Assembly (NCBI GenBank): GCA_944321845.1
Contig: CALUMT010000035.1
Coordinates: forward strand, 1-59,935
Length of the DNA stretch: 59,935 bases
Source of the DNA: an uncultured Butyricimonas sp.
GTDB lineage: Bacteria; Bacteroidota; Bacteroidia; Bacteroidales; Marinifilaceae
Direction: 5' to 3'
The notes beneath the pieces are model-generated. The model saw nothing but the letters and a program-made list of their open reading frames with translations. It was not told the DNA's origin and ran no database searches. The position numbers and the translations under genes were made by a program. Positions 8,235 through 16,383 of this stretch are shown one piece after another (the first letter of the stretch is position 1; the number at the start of each line of letters is the position of its first letter).

Positions 8235-8546
8235 TTTTCTTTAAGTATTTAATATTCAATATTATATTTCGGCTAACTCGTTTTTCAGTCTGCAAATATA
8301 TATCTTTTCCACAAACAATGAAAACAAATAAAACTTTTTTGTCAATATTTTTCAGCCCTATATATTTCAAACAAAGGCATATCGAGAAAAATTGACACCC
8401 CGACACCCTTTTATACAACCCATACCATTATAATATACATACCCCCGAGAACTGATCATGATATTTTCAAAACATAAAGACAGTCCGCTCCCTTATTTTT
8501 CAAAAAAAATCCGTACCTTAGACAAAATTTTAAACCTTTTTTCCAT
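8235..8546. other. divergent HU/ssb intergenic region
   Basis: 312 bp with no credible gene. Near the left end is the HU promoter (minus-strand TATATTTG, 8293-8300). Near the right end, TACCTTAG (about 8514-8521), one base off the -7 consensus, is a possible ssb promoter. The middle is AT-rich with no clear repeat. Confidence 0.55.
8293..8300 (-). promoter_or_regulatory. -7 box for the HU gene
   Basis: Minus-strand TATATTTG matches TAnnTTTG exactly. It gives a leader of about 50 nt for the HU gene. Confidence 0.65.
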
Positions 8547-8960
8547 ATGGTAAACAAAGTTATTTTGATAGGAAACGTGGGAGCAGACCCAGAAGTCAGG
8601 TATTTGGACGGTGGTGTCGCCATGGCCCGTTTTAGCCTGGCAACCACAGAAGTGTATAACAGGAATGGGGAACAAGTACGTCAAACGGAATGGCATAATA
8701 TTGTATTGTGGAGGAATCTGGCACAAATCGCTGAAAAATACGTCAAGAAAGGTATGACTCTCTATATTGAAGGCCGCCTCCGTACCCGGTCATGGGACGA
8801 CCAGAACGGGGTCAAGCGCTACACGACCGAGATTTATGGAGATAACATGCAGATGCTTTCCCGCAAACAAGACGGACCGGAACGGCAACAGGAAGTATCC
8901 GCACCGACTCCTGCAAGCGTTATAAATACTCCTGACGACAGCGATGATCTTCCATTCTAA
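8547..8960 (+). CDS. ssb: single-stranded DNA-binding protein
   Basis: 137 residues with an OB fold over the first ~105 (MVNKVILIGNVGADPEVRYL, then WHNIVLWRNLAQIAEKYVKKG and GRLRTRSWDDQNG). After a short flexible linker comes the acidic tip DDSDDLPF, which recruits replication and repair partners. It coats single-stranded DNA as a tetramer. gldE follows, an order typical of Bacteroidetes. A terminator-like hairpin separates the two genes, and gldE has its own -7 box. Confidence 0.96.
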   Translation: MVNKVILIGNVGADPEVRYLDGGVAMARFSLATTEVYNRNGEQVRQTEWHNIVLWRNLAQIAEKYVKKGMTLYIEGRLRTRSWDDQNGVKRYTTEIYGDNMQMLSRKQDGPERQQEVSAPTPASVINTPDDSDDLPF

Positions 8961-8968
8961 AAAATAGA

Positions 8969-8997
8969 GCCCGATTTCTTTTCGGGTTTTATTTTTA
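8969..8997 (+). terminator. ssb terminator
   Basis: CCCGA (8970-8974) pairs with TCGGG (8982-8986) and is followed by TTTTATTTTT. It starts 9 bp after the ssb stop. Confidence 0.7.
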
Positions 8998-9001
8998 TAA
9001 T

Positions 9002-9009
9002 TACCTTTG
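9002..9009 (+). promoter_or_regulatory. -7 box for gldE
   Basis: TACCTTTG matches TAnnTTTG exactly. Transcription would start near 9015, just downstream of the ATG at 9011, which supports the TTG start at 9042. Confidence 0.6.
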
Positions 9010-9041
9010 GATGATTTTTTGTTTAACCAATTAGAACGATT

Positions 9042-10376
9042 TTGGACGCAGATAATATTCCCTTACCGGGACAGATTTTTACAGGTACATTTACCACATT
9101 TGATGCCATTCTTTGTATTGTACTGGGATTTCTCCTGCTATGTTCTGCCATGGTTTCCGCCTCTGAAGTTGCCTTTTTCTCTCTTTCCCCAAGCCAGCTG
9201 AAGGCCCTGAAGGAAAAAGGGAACGAAAAAGCGCTCAACTTACAGCGCAAACCGGAACGACTGCTTGCCACAATTCTTATTTCCAACAACTTCGTGAATG
9301 TCGGTATTGTCATCATTTCCACTTACCTGGTCAATTCATTATTCAATTTTACCTATTACCCGGTATTGGGATTTATCATTCAAGTAGTAGTCGTTACCTT
9401 TATTATTTTATTGGTGGGAGAAATCATGCCCAAGCTATACGCGAATCGGCAACAACTCAAGACCATCACGATTATGACGGGCCCATTGACGGTTCTATCC
9501 AAAATATTAAAACCGTTAAGCATGCTGCTCATCAAATCCACGTCCATCATAAGCGATAAAATCAATAAAAATGACCAGATCTCCATTGACCAGCTTTCCA
9601 AAGCCCTGGAATTAACACAAGATTCCGACATCAACCAGGAGAAAGATATTCTAGAAGGTATTGTCCGCTTCGGAAATATTGACGCGATGGACATCATCCG
9701 TCCCCGCATCAACGTTATCGCCATTGATGCAAGTTCTTCCTACCAGGAAGTAAAAGAACTCATAAAGGAACACGGTTATTCCCGTCTTCCGGTTTACGAG
9801 GAAAATCTCGACAATATCACGGGAATTCTTTACGTGAAGGATCTCCTGCAACATTTGGATGAATCCGCCAACTTTCAATGGCAAAAACTTGTCCGCCCGG
9901 CATATTTCATCCCCGAGAATAAAAAAATCAATGACCTGCTGGAAGAATTCCAACACAAGAAAGTCCACATGGCAATTGTGGTTGACGAATACGGGGGAAC
10001 TACCGGTATTATCACCATGGAGGATATCATAGAGGAAATCGTGGGAGATATACAGGATGAATACGATGAACAAGAGATTGTCTATACCCGCAATAAGGAA
10101 GGAGCCTATATTTTTGAAGCCTCTACCCTATTGAATGACTTCTACAAAATCACGGGCATAGAGGAAAATGCTTTCGAGGAAATCGAGGGTGATGCAGACA
10201 CCTTGGCCGGACTTATCCTGGAAATAAAAGGGGAATTACCCCAGAAGGATGAGATCATCGTTTACCACGGGCACCAATTCAAGATTCTGGAAGTAGACAA
10301 CCGAAGGATCAAGAAAATCCAATACCAGCGAATTGACGTCGAGGTCAACGACAACGCGATGGACGAGAACCAATAA
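9042..10376 (+). CDS. gldE: GldE-like CNNM/CBS membrane protein
   Basis: 444 residues. Four hydrophobic segments in roughly the first 150 residues form a CNNM (DUF21) domain. A pair of CBS motifs follows (ARPRINVIAIDASSSYQEVKEL-type and KINDLLEEFQHKKVHMAIVVDEYGG), then a C-terminal CorC/HlyC-type domain. This is the architecture of GldE, linked to gliding and lipoprotein functions in Bacteroidetes, and of related Mg/Co efflux proteins. Its place behind ssb favours GldE, though a non-gliding gut Bacteroidales would use it for something else. The start is TTG at 9042: no in-frame ATG lies between it and the first membrane helix, and the promoter lies just upstream. gldD is not present. Confidence 0.85.
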   Translation: MDADNIPLPGQIFTGTFTTFDAILCIVLGFLLLCSAMVSASEVAFFSLSPSQLKALKEKGNEKALNLQRKPERLLATILISNNFVNVGIVIISTYLVNSLFNFTYYPVLGFIIQVVVVTFIILLVGEIMPKLYANRQQLKTITIMTGPLTVLSKILKPLSMLLIKSTSIISDKINKNDQISIDQLSKALELTQDSDINQEKDILEGIVRFGNIDAMDIIRPRINVIAIDASSSYQEVKELIKEHGYSRLPVYEENLDNITGILYVKDLLQHLDESANFQWQKLVRPAYFIPENKKINDLLEEFQHKKVHMAIVVDEYGGTTGIITMEDIIEEIVGDIQDEYDEQEIVYTRNKEGAYIFEASTLLNDFYKITGIEENAFEEIEGDADTLAGLILEIKGELPQKDEIIVYHGHQFKILEVDNRRIKKIQYQRIDVEVNDNAMDENQ

Positions 10377-10390
10377 ATAAGAAACTTTCT

Positions 10391-11968
10391 TTAAAAGACC
10401 GGCTTACCGGAAGATGTGTAAGGAACTGGGATTCCGATTACCCGACATACCGAGGGCAGCAAATCCACCATCTGGCATACCCCTCCGGTAACACCAGCTT
10501 TTACCCCATTTCCATACACGAACAGAGGTACCCGGTAGCGCTTGCTGTAACGCAAATAATCATTCTCTACCTCCCTTGCATCAAGCGTCCACGTGGGGTG
10601 AATGGCAAAAAGGATATCCCCGCTACGTTTATGGGAAAACGAATTTTGAATCAATCGATTTATCCCTTCGGGGAAGGAAGTATGTGTCATGGAATAAGCC
10701 GTCATAACCTTTGCCACGCCCTCGAACTCGATCAGGAAGTCCGCAATCCGATCCTGCATTTCTTTCAACGAGATATGCCGTTTCTCTATCAGCTCACGAT
10801 TCAAATATATCTGTACATGGTCATAATCAAGAATCCAGTCTCCTTCTCCATACACCAGAGCCAAATAAGATTTCAACAAAGCTACGGCCTTAAATACACT
10901 GAAATAATCGGCATTCAGTTTCACACGCTTCAAATCCTCCGGGGTCAACTCCCTCGCTTCCGAGAAGGTCAGGAAAACCGTATAATTACCCTTACCCACC
11001 TTGGAATCCAAATAATTCAACAAGGTTTCTATGTCCAAATCCAAACGGATAACCATATCTCTCTCTTCCTCTGAATCCACGGCAAAATCCTGACACATGT
11101 AATCCAGGCACGAGAAATTCAAGGCCAACAAATCGGGATCAGCGTCCATACCCAGATTTTCCTCGGCAATCAGGCGTTCTGCCAATTGACGCACCAATGT
11201 ATTGGCATAAGGCGTAGCCTTCAACACGCGATAAGTTTTATATTCCCTTTTCGCACGGGCTATATCATAATAGAAGTGATTTCCCAAACGTATTTGGATG
11301 GAAGGTTTATTCTCATCTGCCAACCTCATCCAACCACGATTCACGTAATGATCCGTCTCCACCTTGTCATTGTACGATTGCAGCCATTCCGGCAGTTGCT
11401 CGCAATAATAAGAAGATGAGACCCATTTCCCCGTCTCCTCACTGAACCAACAAGCCAAATCCGCACTACTTCCTCCACTAAAAACAGCCTCATCACCGTT
11501 CATGGCCAATGCATACACCTTGGACAAGGGATTATGCAACTTCATCACGCTACCCAGGCTCAATGTCTGTAAGAAATTTGGAGCCAATCCTGGCAAATAA
11601 TTATTCTGTGCTCCTCCCAATTCCGTACACCCCTCAATCATCACGGAATTTTGGCGGCGATTCCGTAACCGATCATACCAAGTCGCCCCCACGATACCAT
11701 GATCGGAAGGCAACATTCCCGTGTAAATCGAAGCATGATCGACTCCCGTCTGCGTGTACAAATAATTATAATCCATGGAAAAAGAAGTACCACCAGCCAT
11801 CAAGCGTTTCAAGCCGCCTTCCGACAAATCGTTATTAAACATATCCAACCACTCCGGGTAAAAATGACTCACTACAATACCGACAACCAATTTCGATTTA
11901 TTTTCCCCGAAAGAGGTCTGCCATAAAGCGACACAACAACCGACCAATAAAAACACGAACCTTGCCAT
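10391..11968 (-). CDS. alkaline-phosphatase-fold protein, probable pseudoenzyme
   Basis: About 525 residues with a signal peptide (MARFVFLLVGCCVALW; an ATG at 11989 would add seven residues). The fold is that of PafA-type alkaline phosphatases, which hydrolyse phosphomonoesters with two zinc ions. The nucleophile Thr and its surroundings are kept (TQTGVDHASIYTG, SDHGIVGATWYD). From memory of the PafA sequence, however, metal ligands are lost: the Asp of VVGLVVD is Ser, DYVGH has become DYMCQ, the ADH pair is FSE, and the C-terminal His before PLLF is Arg. The protein is full length with no frameshift, so it looks conserved but not a normal phosphatase. It is convergent with gldE, ending 14 bp from it. 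A -7 box (minus-strand TACTTTTG, 12012-12019) lies upstream. Confidence 0.8.
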   Translation of the reverse strand: MARFVFLLVGCCVALWQTSFGENKSKLVVGIVVSHFYPEWLDMFNNDLSEGGLKRLMAGGTSFSMDYNYLYTQTGVDHASIYTGMLPSDHGIVGATWYDRLRNRRQNSVMIEGCTELGGAQNNYLPGLAPNFLQTLSLGSVMKLHNPLSKVYALAMNGDEAVFSGGSSADLACWFSEETGKWVSSSYYCEQLPEWLQSYNDKVETDHYVNRGWMRLADENKPSIQIRLGNHFYYDIARAKREYKTYRVLKATPYANTLVRQLAERLIAEENLGMDADPDLLALNFSCLDYMCQDFAVDSEEERDMVIRLDLDIETLLNYLDSKVGKGNYTVFLTFSEARELTPEDLKRVKLNADYFSVFKAVALLKSYLALVYGEGDWILDYDHVQIYLNRELIEKRHISLKEMQDRIADFLIEFEGVAKVMTAYSMTHTSFPEGINRLIQNSFSHKRSGDILFAIHPTWTLDAREVENDYLRYSKRYRVPLFVYGNGVKAGVTGGVCQMVDLLPSVCRVIGIPVPYTSSGKPVF

Positions 11969-12011
11969 ATACAATATCTTACAATACACTTTCTATAGTT
12001 ACAATCCGGCA

Positions 12012-12019
12012 CAAAAGTA
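12012..12019 (-). promoter_or_regulatory. -7 box for the phosphatase-like gene
   Basis: Minus-strand TACTTTTG matches TAnnTTTG exactly. It lies about 44 nt before the ATG at 11968. Confidence 0.6.
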
Positions 12020-12073
12020 ACCCAGAATATAATAATTTACAACTTATCATTCGTGCAATTCTTAATTGTTTCT

Positions 12074-12081
12074 TATATTTG
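12074..12081 (+). promoter_or_regulatory. -7 box for the TetR-like gene
   Basis: TATATTTG is a perfect -7 box. Transcription from it starts downstream of an ATG at 12066, so translation must begin at the ATG at 12111. Confidence 0.65.
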
Positions 12082-12110
12082 TTCCGGAAAAACAAAAAAC
12101 CGAAACCATT

Positions 12111-12734
12111 ATGACGGAAGAACTAAGTACATTAACGGAAAAACTAAGAAACTACGTTTACCGTTACGGGGTTGAACTCTCGGATGAGAAATTACAGAAA
12201 GTCGGACTCTCCCGAAAGGAGGTAGACGAACATTTCTCCGGGATGGAAGAAATTGCCGAAATCATCTTTGAACAGGAACGCATTTCTTTCGAGAAAATAT
12301 TCGATGAATACAATTTCGACGGATGGAACGCAATTGACATACTTCTGCTTGTCGGGAATGAAATCAACAATCGCTTCTTTGACGTATCCCCCTCCGTCTC
12401 CTATAAACTGGCCAAGGCCTTTCCCGACATTTTTGAACGCCACCGCTCATTGCGTCAGGCATTCATATATGAAAAAATCAAGATCAATATCGAAAAAGGC
12501 ATGCAACAGGGGATGTATAAAAACGACATTTCCAGTGAAATGGTCGCCCGGATGTACCTTGCCAAATTGAACGATATTCATAATACCGAGATATATCCCC
12601 CGGAATGCTTTAGTTTCGCCACCATATTCAATAATCTCATCGATGATGTCATCAAGGCAATCACCAACCCCGAAGGATGGCAATACTATAAACAACGTAA
12701 ACAATTATACAGCATATTGAATTTTAATCGCTAA
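12111..12734 (+). CDS. TetR-like regulator with divergent DNA-binding domain
   Basis: 207 residues, all helical. Residues 25-60 (LQKVGLSRKEVDEHFSGMEEIAEIIFEQE) align in pattern with the TetR helix-turn-helix (GLSxxTLYxYFxxKEEL), but the recognition helix is acidic and lacks the usual aromatic pair. The rest looks like a TetR C-terminal domain (ISSEMVARMYLAKLNDI). It may be a repressor with unusual specificity or a TetR-like protein that no longer binds DNA. The start is set by the -7 box at 12074. The Lrp-type gene follows after about 10 bp, so the two probably share a transcript. Confidence 0.55.
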   Translation: MTEELSTLTEKLRNYVYRYGVELSDEKLQKVGLSRKEVDEHFSGMEEIAEIIFEQERISFEKIFDEYNFDGWNAIDILLLVGNEINNRFFDVSPSVSYKLAKAFPDIFERHRSLRQAFIYEKIKINIEKGMQQGMYKNDISSEMVARMYLAKLNDIHNTEIYPPECFSFATIFNNLIDDVIKAITNPEGWQYYKQRKQLYSILNFNR

Positions 12735-12744
12735 ATCTTTGCAT

Positions 12745-13224
12745 ATGAAATACCAGATCGATGATACTGACCGCAAAATACTCTCATATCTTGTAAAAAA
12801 TGCCAGAATGCCATTCCTTGAAATCGCCAGGGAATGCGGTATATCTGGGGCTGCCATTCATCAACGCGTAAGAAAAATGGAAGAATGCGGTATCATCGAA
12901 GGTTCCCGTTTTATCGTGAAACCGGATGCTTTAGGTTACGGGGTTTGCGCCTTTATTGGCGTCATCCTCGACCATGCCCACACGTACAAAACGGTTGTCA
13001 AAGAAATCGAAAACATACCGGAGGTGGTGGAATGTCATTTCATCACAGGAAATTATACCTTTCTTATAAAATTACGGTGTAATGACCACCAACACTTGAT
13101 GGATATCCTCATTAACACGTTACAAAACATACCCGGTATCGCAAAAACGGAGACATTTATCGCCCTTGATCAGCTTATAGACAAGCAAATCAACATCAAC
13201 AATGATGAAAAACACAATGACTAA
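12745..13224 (+). CDS. Lrp/AsnC-family transcriptional regulator
   Basis: 159 residues. The N-terminal winged helix-turn-helix reads DRKILSYLVKNARMPFLEIARECGISGAAIHQRVRKME. The C-terminal RAM domain (VVECHFITGNYTFLIKLRCND) binds an amino acid or related effector and forms dimers or octamers. Such proteins control amino-acid metabolism and transport; the target here is unknown. The ATG at 12745 is preferred over a TTG six bases upstream because family members start a few residues before the D-x-x-D-x-x-IL motif. Its stop overlaps the convergent lipid kinase stop by 4 bp. Confidence 0.92.
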   Translation: MKYQIDDTDRKILSYLVKNARMPFLEIARECGISGAAIHQRVRKMEECGIIEGSRFIVKPDALGYGVCAFIGVILDHAHTYKTVVKEIENIPEVVECHFITGNYTFLIKLRCNDHQHLMDILINTLQNIPGIAKTETFIALDQLIDKQININNDEKHND

Positions 13225-14129
13225 AGATTGTAACGACTTCTCCCCCGCCGCGATTTAGGAACCACTATTTTCAAAACCCCGGCATGTACCTTCACCCGAA
13301 CAGGAGAAGTCAACTGACAAGGATCTCCATCAAGATGAGCAGAGGTTATATCACCCTCTATAACTGCTTCACGACATTGGATCTCCCGAAAATAAGGCAA
13401 ACGTCCCAACTTGGCATGCATAAAACAATACAGGAAGCGGGGAATCTGGTAATACTTGGGGCGTTTTAAGATACAAATGTCAACCAATCCATCCCGAAGC
13501 GAAGCCTTCGGGGCAATAGAGGCATTATTACCAAACTGAGAGCTATTTGCCACACTCAAGATGAAACAATCTTCCTCCCAGGTACGCCCGTCAATATGAA
13601 AAACAAAACGCTTACCAGGATAACGGAACCACATGTGTATTACTGAAAATATATACGAGAATATTCCTCTCACTTTCATCTTGCTAAAAAAGCAAGCCAC
13701 TTCGGCATCGAAACCGAAACCACTCACGTTCAATGAATATCGCCCGTTAATCTCGACCACATCAATATCTGTCACACGACCATCCAACAACTGCTTCAAC
13801 GCTTTTGTCATCAATAATGAAAAACCCAAATGACGAGCAAAACCGTTACCACTGCCCAAAGACACCACACCCAGTGCAACTCCAGAACCCATCAATGCAG
13901 TTCCCACCTCATTTACAGTTCCATCCCCCCCCACGGCCACGACATGCGTATAGCCCTGCTCCTTTGCTTTCTCGGCAATCTTTTTGGCGTGCCCGGAATA
14001 TTCCGTGAAGCGGACATTATAATCCACCTGACGGTAAGCCGAAATCCGACGCAAGCGATAAGGGACTTCCCAACCCAACCCAAATCCGGAGATTGGATTC
14101 ACGATAAACAGTATCCGGTATTTTTCCAT
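13221..14129 (-). CDS. diacylglycerol/lipid kinase family protein (YegS/BmrU-like)
   Basis: 302 residues from the ATG at 14129. The opening ILFIVNPISG, the nucleotide-binding VVAVGGDGTVNEV and the LGSGNGFARHLG motif define the DAGKc catalytic domain, which phosphorylates lipid hydroxyls with ATP. The C-terminal beta domain (VEGDITSAHLDGDPCQLTSPVRVKV) completes the family fold. A TTG at 14141 would overlap the ugd stop as TTGA and add MTVF; the ATG fits family starts better. It lies 8 bp behind ugd and is almost certainly co-transcribed with it, which suggests an envelope lipid or glycan role. Confidence 0.9.
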   Translation of the reverse strand: MEKYRILFIVNPISGFGLGWEVPYRLRRISAYRQVDYNVRFTEYSGHAKKIAEKAKEQGYTHVVAVGGDGTVNEVGTALMGSGVALGVVSLGSGNGFARHLGFSLLMTKALKQLLDGRVTDIDVVEINGRYSLNVSGFGFDAEVACFFSKMKVRGIFSYIFSVIHMWFRYPGKRFVFHIDGRTWEEDCFILSVANSSQFGNNASIAPKASLRDGLVDICILKRPKYYQIPRFLYCFMHAKLGRLPYFREIQCREAVIEGDITSAHLDGDPCQLTSPVRVKVHAGVLKIVVPKSRRGRSRYNL

Positions 14130-14137
14130 AAAAACAG

Positions 14138-15457
14138 TCAATGTTTTCTTCCTATCCCGTAATACTCGTACCCAAACTCCTTCATCTGCTCCGGATTATA
14201 AATATTACGCCCATCAAATATCAATTTATTCTTTAAGGCTCTCTCTATATAAGTAAATTTAGGGATCTTAAATTCGGGCCATTCCGTCACCACAACCAAT
14301 GCATCAGCATCCGTCAAAGCATCATACATATTATCCGCATATTCAATAGAGTTCCCGATCCGACGAAGACACTCATCCATAGCCACCGGGTCAAAGGCCC
14401 GTATCACAGCCCCCTCGTCCAACAATTGCCGAATTAATACCAGCGACGGGGCTTCCCGCATATCATCCGTGGCCGGCTTGAAGGCCAATCCCCACAAGGC
14501 AAAACGCCGTCCCCGAATATCTCCATCGAAATAAGCCATAATCTTGTGGAAGAGGACCTCTTTCTGTCGTTCATTCACACGTTCTACCGCCTTCAACAAC
14601 TCCAAACTATGCCCATGTTCATCTCCCGTACGAATCAATGCCTTCACGTCTTTAGGAAAACAACTTCCCCCGTAGCCACATCCCGCATTCAAGAATTTTT
14701 TACCGATACGGGTATCACTGCCTATTCCTTTCTTCACTGCTTCAACATCAGCACCCACGATTTCACACAGGTTAGCGATATCATTCATAAACGAAATCCG
14801 TGTCGCCAGCATGGAATTAGCAGCATATTTGGTCATCTCGGCCGAGAATATATCCATGAAAAGTATCGGGGTATTGTTCAAGGCGAAAACATGATACAGA
14901 CGTTCCATTACCCGCTTTGCCCGCTCACTCTCGACGCCAATTACCACACGATCCGGAGAGATAAAATCATTCACGGCATCTCCTTCTTTTAAAAATTCAG
15001 GATTGGATGCCACATCAAAGGGGATATCCACACCACGACGTTCCAATACCTTACGAATCGTATCCCGTACTTTGTAATTTGTCCCTACAGGCACGGTAGA
15101 CTTAGTCACCACCACCGTATAATCCTCCATAATTTCACCGACTTCTTCAGCAACACCCAACACGTACTTCAAATCAGCACTGCCATCCTCATCCGGGGGC
15201 GTTCCCACGGCGATAAAGACGGCATCCACATCCCGCATCGCCTCCCGTAAAGAGGTTGTGAAAAACAATCGGCCATCAGCCCGATTACGAGCAACCAATT
15301 CAGATAATCCCGGTTCCCATATCGGCATACCTCCCTGATTCAACAAATCAACCTTGGCCTGATCTACATCCACGCAAGTAACGGTAATTCCCGTCTCCGC
15401 CAAACAGGTACCGGTCACCAAACCCACGTACCCCGTTCCGACAACAGCTATTCTCAT
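14138..15457 (-). CDS. ugd: UDP-glucose 6-dehydrogenase
   Basis: 439 residues. It oxidises UDP-glucose to UDP-glucuronate with two NAD, supplying sugar for capsule, exopolysaccharide or lipid A decoration. Visible motifs: the Rossmann GTGYVGLVTG at the N-terminus, the central dimer helix (AEMTKYAANSMLATRISFMNDI), the catalytic Cys in GCGYGGSCFPKDVKAL, and the C-terminal domain (LWGLAFKPATDDMREAPS). MRIAVVGTGYVG at 15457 is the usual start; an ATG at 15469 would add MNCT. A perfect -7 box on the minus strand (15487-15494) lies just upstream. It forms an operon with the lipid kinase. Confidence 0.95.
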   Translation of the reverse strand: MRIAVVGTGYVGLVTGTCLAETGITVTCVDVDQAKVDLLNQGGMPIWEPGLSELVARNRADGRLFFTTSLREAMRDVDAVFIAVGTPPDEDGSADLKYVLGVAEEVGEIMEDYTVVVTKSTVPVGTNYKVRDTIRKVLERRGVDIPFDVASNPEFLKEGDAVNDFISPDRVVIGVESERAKRVMERLYHVFALNNTPILFMDIFSAEMTKYAANSMLATRISFMNDIANLCEIVGADVEAVKKGIGSDTRIGKKFLNAGCGYGGSCFPKDVKALIRTGDEHGHSLELLKAVERVNERQKEVLFHKIMAYFDGDIRGRRFALWGLAFKPATDDMREAPSLVLIRQLLDEGAVIRAFDPVAMDECLRRIGNSIEYADNMYDALTDADALVVVTEWPEFKIPKFTYIERALKNKLIFDGRNIYNPEQMKEFGYEYYGIGRKH

Positions 15458-15486
15458 TGTACAATTCATTTACATTTTAATGAAGG

Positions 15487-15494
15487 CAAAAATA
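15487..15494 (-). promoter_or_regulatory. -7 box for ugd
   Basis: Minus-strand TATTTTTG matches TAnnTTTG exactly, with a leader of about 25 nt. Confidence 0.65.
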
Positions 15495-15638
15495 TAAAAT
15501 TCCCCCGAAGCACAAAATATCCCGTCCTTTCTCTTTCTCAAAAACAATCATACAAAACATGATCGAATTCCCAAAAACACAAAATAAAATTAACGATTAA
15601 AACAAAACAATATAGAATCACTAATATGAAATTTTCTA

Positions 15639-15646
15639 TAAATTTG
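15639..15646 (+). promoter_or_regulatory. -7 box for the exported caspase cluster
   Basis: TAAATTTG matches TAnnTTTG exactly and lies 50 nt before the first gene of the 15696-21531 cluster. I see no second strong promoter until the 145-bp gap at 17257-17401. Confidence 0.6.
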
Positions 15647-15695
15647 CAGATGAAGAGTTTAATTATATTCGAATCAACACATAAAATCTAATTAT

Positions 15696-16379
15696 ATGAA
15701 AGTTATTCTTTTTTCATTAGCACTAGTCGGAATATTGGCACTCAACACGATAAATGCCAACGCACAAGACACGAAAGAAATCGCACAAACTCAAAAAGAG
15801 ATACGCAAGTATACAAAAGAGCAACTAAATGCCAAAGCCAGCAAAGAAGCGAAAAAAGCGGCCAAGCAGTATGCCAAAGAAGGTTGGACCGTCACTCCAG
15901 GAGCTCTACCCATTGTGAAACAATTAGACAAAGCTTATCTCATGCAATACGAGATGGATGATTACGGCTATCCCAAATACCTGATGGGCGAAGGTATGAG
16001 TATTGGAGAAAATTATGACGCTGCCCGTTTTCAAGCGGTAGAAATAGCCGTACTGAACCTAGCCGGTGAAATCCAGCGGGAAATAACAGCTCTTATTGAC
16101 AATTCTCTTGCCAACAAACAATTAGCAGCAGAAGAAGCCGCATCTCTCGTGGAAAGCGTAAATGCAGCCAAAACCCTGATATCTCAAAGTATTGGACGCA
16201 CAATACGGGTTGTGGAAATGTATCGCACCTTGAAGAACAAGAACAAAGAAGTAATGGTTCGAATTGCCTATAATGCCGAAATGGCAAAAAATGCTGCCAA
16301 GAACGCACTACGGGACGAACTGGAAAAGAAAAGCGAAAACTTACACAAGAAATTAGAACAAATCTTAGCGGAAGAATAA
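15696..16379 (+). CDS. exported LPP20-like helical protein
   Basis: 227 residues. A signal peptide (MKVILFSLALVGILALNTINANAQ) is followed by a Lys/Ala-rich helix (residues 25-65, coiled-coil-like). Then comes a region with the pattern of LPP20/FlgT-N domains: AARFQAVEIAVLNLAGEI, a helix, ISQSIGRTIRVVEMYRTLKNKNKEVMVRIAYN, and a final charged helix. There is no lipobox, so it is probably soluble in the periplasm or exported. The domain call rests on pattern, not a search. The DUF4384-like gene follows after 4 bp and carries a similar N-terminal domain, so the two may pair. It heads a four-gene cluster with two protease-like proteins. Confidence 0.6.
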   Translation: MKVILFSLALVGILALNTINANAQDTKEIAQTQKEIRKYTKEQLNAKASKEAKKAAKQYAKEGWTVTPGALPIVKQLDKAYLMQYEMDDYGYPKYLMGEGMSIGENYDAARFQAVEIAVLNLAGEIQREITALIDNSLANKQLAAEEAASLVESVNAAKTLISQSIGRTIRVVEMYRTLKNKNKEVMVRIAYNAEMAKNAAKNALRDELEKKSENLHKKLEQILAEE

Positions 16380-16383
16380 TAAG

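Noticed and set aside
12066-12110. Upstream ATG giving the TetR-like protein 15 extra residues
   Set aside because: It lies upstream of the -7 box at 12074-12081, so it would not be in the transcript.
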